Shown in pieces: positions 7,609 through 13,642 of a stretch of 13,642 nt of DNA (its first letter is position 1; each line of letters opens with the position of its first letter). The notes under the pieces were generated by a model. It was not told the origin of the DNA, searched no databases, and worked only from the letters and a program-made list of their open reading frames with translations. Source of the DNA: Chitinophagaceae bacterium. Lineage in GTDB: Bacteria > Bacteroidota > Bacteroidia > Chitinophagales > Chitinophagaceae. The translations under genes and the position numbers were made by a program. Where the stretch lies: NCBI GenBank assembly GCA_019454915.1, contig JACFNM010000056.1, forward strand, positions 2,672 through 16,313, given 5' to 3'.

Positions 7609-10600
7609 ATGAATATTAGGAAGACCACAGATGCTATATTCGGTTGGAGCGCCGTCGGTTTGATGATTTTCATCAGCGCCTGTTCTTCGGACCCGAAAGT
7701 GGTTTATCCGCTTGATCCCTCACCGGGGTCACATATTGTATTTATCGGCAACACTTTTGCAGAACGGTTGCAATTTCATAATTACTTCGAACCCTTGTTA
7801 TATAAGAGCTTTCCCGATCGTGATCTTACCGTAAGAAACTTAGGATGGAGCGCCGATGAGATCAATACCCGTTCCCGTCCCTTAAATTTCCCTTCGCAGG
7901 ATGAATACCTGAGCAGGGTAAAAGCAGACATTATTTTTGCCTGCTATGGCATGAATGAAGCGTTTAAGGGTCCCGACAGCCTCAACAGCTTTAAACAGCA
8001 GTTGGCTGCTAACCTGCAGCATCTACAGCAGCAAAAGTACAATGGAAAAACGCAGCCGGAGATCATTCTTGTTTCTCCGATTGCCCATGAAAACCTGGGC
8101 GGACTTTTACCTGATGGAGCTGACCATAATCGAAACCTGCAACTATATACCAATGGCATGCGGGAAGTGGCGAATAGCTTAAATATTCCTTTCATCAATC
8201 TTCTTGAGTCTACAAAGAAACTGGTAGCAGGCACTGATTCCATTACCATTAACGGCATTCACCTTAACGATGCAGGATACAAAGCCATAAGCGAAATAAT
8301 GGCTGCATCACTGGCTTTACCCGTTGCCAATTGGACAGACGATAACTATACCACAAACCTGAAAAAAATAATTGATCAGAAAAATCAGCAGTTCTTTTAC
8401 CTGTACCGGGCAGTCAACAGCGAATACATCGTAGGCAGACGCAAGGAGCCCTGGGTGCAACCGCCCGGCGGTCCGATCTCTTATCCGGGGGAGCTGGCAA
8501 AGTTAAATACCATGGTTACCCGCTTAGACAGCGTGGTGTGGGCGCAGAGTAAAAACGACGATGCGGTTCATTTTATACAAGCGGATGCAATATTGAATGA
8601 TACGATACAGTACACCCCGTTAGATAAAGCCGCGCATAAAAAGCCAACTACCGGCCAGTTCATTTTGCCGGAAGGATTTGAGATCAATCTTTTTGCATCT
8701 GAAGTGGATTTTTCACTCACCAATCCGGTAAAAATAACCTTCGATCCGCAGGGGCGATTGTGGGTGGCCGATATGGCTTCTTATCCGCAATACCTGCCGG
8801 GGGCACAACCGAATGATAAGATAATTATTCTCGAAGACAGCAATGGTGATGGTGTGGCCGATAAAGAAACCATTTTTGCGGACAGCTTATACGTGCCCAC
8901 CAGTATGGAGATAGGCAGGGGAGGCGTATATGTATCACAACCGCCCAATATTTGGTTCTTAAAAGATACTGACGGGGATGGAAAAGCAGACCAGAAAGAG
9001 ATCATCCTGCACGGATTTGGTACAGAAGACGTACATCATTCCATAGACACGTATACCTGGGGGCCTGATGGCGCGCTGTACTGGCATACGGGCACTTTTT
9101 TACACTCGCAGGTGGAGACGCCTTATGGTCCGCAACGGGGTGACTACGGTATTACGTGGCGCTTTGAGCCGCTTACGCAAAAATTAGAACCGTATGTTTC
9201 TTATCCTTACGCTAATCCCTGGGGAAATGTATTTACCCGCAACGGAATTCAAATCATCAGCGACGTCTCTACCGGGATGAATTATTTTGCGCCGCCGCTT
9301 ACGACAGCCACCCGCTATCCGTTGAAATTATCAGGCATGAAAGATTTTTTAACATCGGCTGCAAAACCCAAGACCTGTGGAACGGAGATCGTTTCCAGCA
9401 ACAACTTCCCCGATGAAATCCAGGGAAACGTGCTGTTCAATACCTTCATCGGTTTCCAGGGTATCAAACAGCATCGTATACACGAAGACGGCAGCGGCAT
9501 CATCGCTCATGAAGTAGCGCCGCTCCTGCAATCCACCGATCCCAACTTCCGTCCCGTCGATCTGCAGTTTGGCCCAGATGGCGCTTTGTATGTGGCAGAC
9601 TGGTATAATCCCATCATCAATCACGGCGAAAGGGCATTGCGTGATCCGCTACGTGATCATACGCATGGCCGGATATGGCGTATTACTTATAAAAGCAAGA
9701 AGCTGTCGCCGGTTGTTGATCTTACCAAACTTTCCACAACCCAACTGCTTGACCAGCTTAAAGCATACGAAAACAGACTGCGGTACAGGGTTCGCACACA
9801 GCTCCGGCAATTGCCCGCTGAAACGGTGATTCCCGCTCTGCAAAAATGGGTCGCCGCACTGGATGCTAATGATAAAGATGATGAGCAAAACAGGTTAGAA
9901 GCTTTATGGATATACCAGCAGTTCAACCACCCCAATGAAACATTGCTGAATGAATTACTGAAAAGCAAAGGCCCGCATATAAGAACAGCCGCCACAAGAG
10001 TTTTGTTTTACTGGAGAGATGCCATAAAAGATGCCGAAGACAGGCTGATTGGTCTGTCGCAAGATAGTTCAGCCAATGTAAGATTACAGGCTATCGTTTC
10101 GCTAAGTCATTTTAACACGGAGAAGGCGGTTAACGCCTTGCTGGAAGCAACATCACTACCGACAGATTATTATATTGACTACGCCTTACAACAATCTTTC
10201 AGGCATTTGCAGCCCGTGTGGATGGCGATGTTTAAGGAAAACAAGCAGTTCCTGGCCAATGACCCGGAAAAGGCCCGCCGCTTGTTGGGTTCACTTTCCA
10301 ATGAAAAGGAATTACAGATGCCGGGTTTTGTCACCGACGATCCTGCATGGACGAGATATGCTTACCAGGCGCTTAGCGATCGGGACTATGAAGAGTTGAA
10401 GGACGTGATAGCCGTAACGACTTTCCGAAAAAGTCTCGATACGCTTGCTGAAGAAATGAAAACTGCGGAAGTCTCCATCCCCGGAAAAACAGTGGTTCGC
10501 CTGACCGCCGTGCCCGGCCGGATGGCTTTCGATAAAACTTCCGTTACCGTTACCGCCGGAAGTGAGATCGCGCTGATCTTCGAAAACACTGATGGCATGC

Positions 10601-10872
10601 CGCATAATGTGGTGATCCTCAAGCCGGGCAGCGCCGAAAAAGCAGGCATGGCGGCAGAAGCGATGGCTGCTCAGAGAGACGGTTATGAGAAAAATTTCGT
10701 TCCCGCTATTCCGGAAGTGTTATTTGCCACTCCGCTTATAAACAGTGGGAAAACTTTCAGGCTTGATTTCAGGGCGCCCGGTAAGCCGGGTGAATATCCT
10801 TTTATCTGCTCTTTTCCGGGGCACTGGCAAACGATGCAGGGGGTGATAAAAGTGGTAGAAGGAAGGAAATGA
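7609..10872 (+). CDS. Multidomain lipoprotein: SGNH-like domain, beta-propeller dehydrogenase, helical repeats, azurin-like cupredoxin
   Basis: ATG 7609 gives a standard lipoprotein signal (MNIRKTTD..., FISAC, Cys25) and 1087 residues. An in-frame ATG at 7564 overlaps the previous gene by 11 bp and would add a polar 15-residue leader, so it is less likely. Residues about 40-240 form an SGNH-hydrolase-like domain (IVFIGNTFAER, G79, YGMNEA with N116, GIHLNDAGY with H218), but the nucleophile position is T49 instead of Ser and the DxxH Asp is N215. Residues 351 to about 698 are a dehydrogenase-type beta-propeller (FILPEGFEINLFAS, GRLWVADMASY, GPDGALYWHTG, FGPDGALYVADWYNP) with two DxDGDG-type loops. 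Helical repeats span about 700-930. The C-terminal cupredoxin (about 960-1087) carries a full type 1 copper set: H999, C1067, H1072 and M1076 in CSFPGHWQTM, spaced as in azurin. No CxxCH is present. It is probably a dehydrogenase passing electrons to copper; the substrate is unknown. Confidence 0.9.
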   Translation: MNIRKTTDAIFGWSAVGLMIFISACSSDPKVVYPLDPSPGSHIVFIGNTFAERLQFHNYFEPLLYKSFPDRDLTVRNLGWSADEINTRSRPLNFPSQDEYLSRVKADIIFACYGMNEAFKGPDSLNSFKQQLAANLQHLQQQKYNGKTQPEIILVSPIAHENLGGLLPDGADHNRNLQLYTNGMREVANSLNIPFINLLESTKKLVAGTDSITINGIHLNDAGYKAISEIMAASLALPVANWTDDNYTTNLKKIIDQKNQQFFYLYRAVNSEYIVGRRKEPWVQPPGGPISYPGELAKLNTMVTRLDSVVWAQSKNDDAVHFIQADAILNDTIQYTPLDKAAHKKPTTGQFILPEGFEINLFASEVDFSLTNPVKITFDPQGRLWVADMASYPQYLPGAQPNDKIIILEDSNGDGVADKETIFADSLYVPTSMEIGRGGVYVSQPPNIWFLKDTDGDGKADQKEIILHGFGTEDVHHSIDTYTWGPDGALYWHTGTFLHSQVETPYGPQRGDYGITWRFEPLTQKLEPYVSYPYANPWGNVFTRNGIQIISDVSTGMNYFAPPLTTATRYPLKLSGMKDFLTSAAKPKTCGTEIVSSNNFPDEIQGNVLFNTFIGFQGIKQHRIHEDGSGIIAHEVAPLLQSTDPNFRPVDLQFGPDGALYVADWYNPIINHGERALRDPLRDHTHGRIWRITYKSKKLSPVVDLTKLSTTQLLDQLKAYENRLRYRVRTQLRQLPAETVIPALQKWVAALDANDKDDEQNRLEALWIYQQFNHPNETLLNELLKSKGPHIRTAATRVLFYWRDAIKDAEDRLIGLSQDSSANVRLQAIVSLSHFNTEKAVNALLEATSLPTDYYIDYALQQSFRHLQPVWMAMFKENKQFLANDPEKARRLLGSLSNEKELQMPGFVTDDPAWTRYAYQALSDRDYEELKDVIAVTTFRKSLDTLAEEMKTAEVSIPGKTVVRLTAVPGRMAFDKTSVTVTAGSEIALIFENTDGMPHNVVILKPGSAEKAGMAAEAMAAQRDGYEKNFVPAIPEVLFATPLINSGKTFRLDFRAPGKPGEYPFICSFPGHWQTMQGVIKVVEGRK

Positions 10873-10966
10873 AAGAATACTGCATTCACCACCTACGCAG
10901 GTAAAGGTTGCAGGTTTCGGGGCCGGCAATCTTTTAGAGGGCAATAAGAAAATAATAGGTACCGAT

Positions 10967-11884
10967 ATGTTATACCGTTTTGCGTTAGTTTTTATATTGG
11001 CAGGACATTTTTGTTTTGCGCAGCAGGAGATTCCTTTATATGCCGGCAATATTCCAAATGCAACAGGCGCTGTCAGTGAAGAGTATAAGGAAGCCAATGA
11101 CCAGGTAGATTCACTTACGTTCAGGGTATCCGTTCCAACACTTACTGTGTTCCTTCCGCCGAAAGACAAGTCAAACGGCACGGCTGTTATTATTTGTCCC
11201 GGTGGCGGGTATCACGTGTTGCTCACCAAACGTGAGGGGAGCGATGTAGCCCGTATTTTCAACCAGTTGGGGATAACGGCTTTTGTGTTAAAGTACAGGC
11301 TTCCGTCAGGCAAAACAATGAAGGACCCATCCATCGGTCCTTTGCAGGATGCGCAGCGCGCGATTCAAATCGTTCGTCAGGGAGCGACTCAATGGCATAT
11401 TGATCCACAGAAAATCGGCATCATGGGATTTTCTGCGGGAGGTCACTTAGCCGCCACCGCAGGTACTCATTACGATGAAGCATTAATTGACAATACAGGA
11501 GCCGTGAGTCTCCGTCCTGATTTTATGCTGCTCATCAACCCGGTGATCAGTTTTACCGACAGCATCGGACATACCGGTTCGCGTCAAAATCTACTGGGCG
11601 ATGGCATCACAGATGAACAGATCCGCCGGTTTTCCAACGAATTGCACGTTAACAAGACAACACCTCCTGCTTTTCTGGTACACGCTAACACCGATGTTGT
11701 TGTGCCGGTGACCAACAGCCTCGCTTTTTATTCTGCTCTTCAACGCAATGGCGTAAGCGCCGGACTACATATTTATGCCAAAGGTGAACACGGCTTTTTG
11801 ACCGCTCCTTCCTTTGATGAATGGTTTGGCAGATGCCTGTACTGGATGCAACAAATGGAGTTGATTCCCTCCACGGCGGAATAG
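10967..11884 (+). CDS. Secreted alpha/beta-hydrolase, probable carbohydrate or acetyl esterase
   Basis: The 305-residue protein has a Sec signal peptide (MLYRFALVFI..., probable cleavage after CFA18 before QQE). It is a single alpha/beta-hydrolase domain of the acetyl-esterase/lipase (COG0657-like) type. Visible parts are the oxyanion-hole motif CPGGGY (77-82), the nucleophile elbow GFSAGG with S156, the acid D243 in HANTDVVVP and H275 in GEHGF, so the catalytic triad is complete. Such proteins often sit in polysaccharide-use loci and remove acetyl or other acyl groups from sugars. Here that could expose hydroxyls for the neighbouring dehydrogenases, which is inference. It lies 94 bp after the cupredoxin lipoprotein gene on the same strand, with no hairpin terminator between, so co-transcription is possible. 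Peptidase activity (S9-like) is a less likely alternative. Confidence 0.87.
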   Translation: MLYRFALVFILAGHFCFAQQEIPLYAGNIPNATGAVSEEYKEANDQVDSLTFRVSVPTLTVFLPPKDKSNGTAVIICPGGGYHVLLTKREGSDVARIFNQLGITAFVLKYRLPSGKTMKDPSIGPLQDAQRAIQIVRQGATQWHIDPQKIGIMGFSAGGHLAATAGTHYDEALIDNTGAVSLRPDFMLLINPVISFTDSIGHTGSRQNLLGDGITDEQIRRFSNELHVNKTTPPAFLVHANTDVVVPVTNSLAFYSALQRNGVSAGLHIYAKGEHGFLTAPSFDEWFGRCLYWMQQMELIPSTAE

Positions 11885-12202
11885 GGCGGACTAAAATATA
11901 GCTACGCATAGATTTTCTTTCAAGCCGAGAGCCGGTACGGGACTGGACGTTATGTGGGCGAAGGATACCGAGTCCAGCCTGTCCACAATTTTCTGCGGGT
12001 GAGACACCGCCATGAGATAAAGGGAAACATTGTTTCGACGCTAATTAACTGCAGTGACATCTTCTTCCACTTGGGTTTCCGATCCTACACAATTCGCCCG
12101 GAAATACCTGCTTAAATTTTTTACGAATAAACATATTCTTACCTATTTCTTTCTTAAGTTTAGATAAATTTTGATTCCTTCATTTCAAATAAATAGTTCG
12201 TC
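11885..12202. other. 318-bp intergenic region before the second dehydrogenase gene
   Basis: No recognisable gene or RNA was found. The left half is fairly GC-rich and holds a 6-bp inverted repeat CTGGAC (11943-11948) / GTCCAG (11972-11977) with a 23-base loop. The right half is AT-rich, as expected for a promoter. A minus-strand frame from ATG 12013 to a TAG at 11891 encodes 40 residues (MAVSHPQKIVDRLDS...) of unknown relation; I do not call it a gene. ACGCTA at 12038-12043 is the reverse complement of the TAGCGT core seen in the 2545-2835 control region. No clear terminator for the upstream esterase gene is visible. Confidence 0.5.
12165..12172 (+). promoter_or_regulatory. Weak candidate -7 box for the second dehydrogenase gene
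   Basis: TAAATTTT, followed directly by G, resembles TAnnTTTG with one extra T. It lies about 30 bp before the ATG at 12203 and no good TTG is found at the -33 position. The 318-bp gap itself argues for a separate promoter. Confidence 0.22.
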
Positions 12203-13489
12203 ATGTCTCATCCTCAAAGCAGAAGGCAGTTTATAAAAACGGCAGCCCTGGGCACCGCCGGTTTTGCCATTCTTCCCTCTTTATATAGTAAGGTAGCTCC
12301 CAGCGATAAGTTACGTATTGCACATATAGGTCTGGGAGGAATGGGTAATAATCATTTGAAATGGTTTGCAGCGATTCCCGAGGTGGACATCGTGGCCTTG
12401 TGTGATGTGGATGAGAATCATTTGGCTGATACGTTGAAGAATCTTCAAACCCTCCGTCCGGACAGCCGGGCTGATACTTATGGTGATTTCCGGCGTATTC
12501 TTGAACGTAAAGATATTGATGCCATCACCTGTGCCACGCCCGATCATTGGCATGCCACCATCGCGACCTTAGCTTTTCAGGCGGGGAAGGATGTGTACGG
12601 AGAAAAGCCGCTTTCTTACGACGTACGCGAAGGGCAGATTATGCTGAAGAATTTGAACCGCTATAACCGGGTATTCCAAATGGGTACCCAAATTCATGCA
12701 GGAGATAATTACCACCGCGTGGCGGAAATTATTCAGTCGGGCGCCATAGGAAAGGTGAATAAAGTTCGCCTATGGAAAAATGCATCGGCGCCGGAATTAG
12801 GGTCTACCGTTCCCGAACCGGTTCCGGCCACGCTCAACTGGGATATGTGGTTGGGCCCCGCACCCTACGTGGATTATATTCCTGCTAAATGCCATTTCAC
12901 GTATCGTTACTTTCTCGATTATTCGGGAGGCACCTTTGCCGATTTCTGGTGTCACATTGCAGACATCGTTTTCTGGTCATTAAAACCGAAAGGATTGAAG
13001 CATATCAACGCCAGGGGAGGTGCTATACCCAACAGCATTGCCGATGCTCCTTTGTGGATTGATGTGGATTATGCTTTTGACGGGTTGGATATCCACTGGA
13101 CGACGGAGACGCCCGATGTACCCGGAGCGCAGGGTAAAGGGATTGGCGCTTATTTTGAAGGAGACAAGGGCACCCTGCTTTGTGATTACGGCACCCGTTT
13201 AATTACGATCAACGGAGAAACGACGACAGACCTGCCGGAAGTGCCTCAAAGCATTCCACGTTCACCGGGTCATCAGCAGAACTTTGTAGATGCCGTAAAA
13301 ACAAGAACTCAACCCGAATCCAATCTGGTTTATGCGCGACAAATGGCGCTACCGATGTATCTGGGAATGATTTCTTATCGCCTGGGACGCCCCTTACAAT
13401 GGAATGCCAAAAAAGAAAAATTCATAGGAGATAAGGAAGCTAATGCCCTGCTTCACAGGAAGCCGCGAAAAGAATGGGACTTAATCTGA
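12203..13489 (+). CDS. Tat-exported Gfo/Idh/MocA family oxidoreductase (second copy)
   Basis: The 428-residue protein begins with a Tat signal (SRRQFIKTA at 6-14, then a short Ala/Gly/Leu stretch to about residue 28). The Rossmann domain has the regular motif LRIAHIGLGGMG (glycines 43-48), CDVDE and TPDHWHA, followed by GEKPLSYD with catalytic-type lysine K135. The C-terminal domain holds WDMWLGP and D247-x3-H251 in ADFWCHIAD, the usual Asp/His pair. It belongs to the same superfamily as the 3776-5158 protein but differs in glycine loop and histidine motif (GNQGPHQFD there), so the two are distinct subfamilies and not a recent duplication. It is likely an NAD(P)-dependent, periplasmic sugar oxidoreductase; substrate unknown. 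A 318-bp gap suggests its own promoter. Its stop codon overlaps a possible convergent frame by 9 bp. Confidence 0.92.
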   Translation: MSHPQSRRQFIKTAALGTAGFAILPSLYSKVAPSDKLRIAHIGLGGMGNNHLKWFAAIPEVDIVALCDVDENHLADTLKNLQTLRPDSRADTYGDFRRILERKDIDAITCATPDHWHATIATLAFQAGKDVYGEKPLSYDVREGQIMLKNLNRYNRVFQMGTQIHAGDNYHRVAEIIQSGAIGKVNKVRLWKNASAPELGSTVPEPVPATLNWDMWLGPAPYVDYIPAKCHFTYRYFLDYSGGTFADFWCHIADIVFWSLKPKGLKHINARGGAIPNSIADAPLWIDVDYAFDGLDIHWTTETPDVPGAQGKGIGAYFEGDKGTLLCDYGTRLITINGETTTDLPEVPQSIPRSPGHQQNFVDAVKTRTQPESNLVYARQMALPMYLGMISYRLGRPLQWNAKKEKFIGDKEANALLHRKPRKEWDLI

Positions 13490-13642
13490 CCACGATATCC
13501 CGATCGTTTGCAATTTGAGCGGGTTTAGTTTTTCATCTACTGATAAGGATTGGCGGGCGAGTACATAGCCCTTTATCCAAAGATTAAAATACCGGCTTAC
13601 ATTTGCGCGATTAGTGTACATTGTAAAAATACAGGTATGACG
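13481..13642 (-). CDS. Possible 3' end of a convergent gene, cut by window
   Basis: On the minus strand a frame is open from the window edge to TAA at 13483-13481, giving 53 residues (RHTCIFTMYTNRANVSRYF... to ...IGISWSD). An internal ATG lies at 13621. The product is not recognised. A frame of this length is not strong evidence, but the balanced composition and the convergent overlap with the dehydrogenase stop allow it to be the tail of a real gene to the right. Confidence 0.28.
   Translation of the reverse strand, partial: RHTCIFTMYTNRANVSRYFNLWIKGYVLARQSLSVDEKLNPLKLQTIGISWSD

Noticed and set aside
10877..10966. Open frame running in phase into the esterase from upstream
   Set aside because: No ATG or good alternative start is present in it, and a clean signal peptide begins at 10967.
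11891..12013. Small minus-strand ORF of 40 codons in the intergenic gap
   Set aside because: Short, without recognised motif, promoter or neighbour relation; not enough to call a gene.
13492..13507. Possible terminator hairpin ACGAT-atcccg-ATCGT after the second dehydrogenase
   Set aside because: Only five pairs and no T-run directly after the stem.

Overview
The window looks like chromosomal DNA of a Bacteroidetes bacterium, most likely from the Chitinophagaceae/Sphingobacteriia side. The reasons are a carboxypeptidase-regulatory-type outer-membrane receptor of the family typical of this phylum, several Tat-exported Gfo/Idh/MocA oxidoreductases, a DUF1080 protein, AT-rich leaders with little Shine-Dalgarno signal, and -7-like boxes resembling TAnnTTTG. 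The genus cannot be fixed from the sequence. I saw no rRNA, tRNA, CRISPR array, phage gene or insertion sequence.

Layout. (1) On the minus strand, the N-terminal 554 residues of a TonB-dependent-type outer-membrane beta-barrel protein (1-1662) run off the left edge. Behind it lies a DUF1080 / 3-keto-disaccharide hydrolase-like gene (1771-2544). (2) A 291-bp AT-rich divergent region (2545-2835) carries three copies of TAGCGT(T)AA. (3) On the plus strand follow a Tat-exported TIM-barrel sugar isomerase/epimerase-like protein (2836-3714) and a Tat-exported Gfo/Idh/MocA dehydrogenase (3776-5158), closed by a strong hairpin terminator (5186-5225). (4) Next come two large lipoproteins sharing a beta-propeller 'membrane-bound dehydrogenase' domain and helical repeats. 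The first (5268-7574) ends in a cytochrome c domain. The second (7609-10872) begins with an SGNH-hydrolase-like domain and ends in an azurin-like copper domain. (5) A secreted alpha/beta-hydrolase (10967-11884) is followed, after a 318-bp gap, by a second Tat-exported Gfo/Idh/MocA dehydrogenase (12203-13489). (6) The last 160 bases hold the possible 3' end of a convergent minus-strand gene.

Working together (inference). All eight clearly called proteins carry an export signal: three Tat, three Sec signal peptides and two lipoprotein signals. The families fit oxidative processing of glycosides outside the cytoplasm. A Gfo/Idh/MocA enzyme would oxidise a sugar (commonly at C3), the DUF1080 protein would cleave the resulting 3-keto-glycoside, the TIM-barrel protein would isomerise or epimerise a product, and the alpha/beta-hydrolase could remove acyl decorations. 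The two propeller lipoproteins look like dehydrogenases that pass electrons to a c-type heme or to a type 1 copper centre. The outer-membrane protein may import the substrate, but no SusD-like partner is visible. The least ordinary features are the heme/copper pairing of the two neighbouring propeller lipoproteins and the three-part architecture of the second one, whose SGNH-like domain lacks the usual catalytic Ser and Asp.
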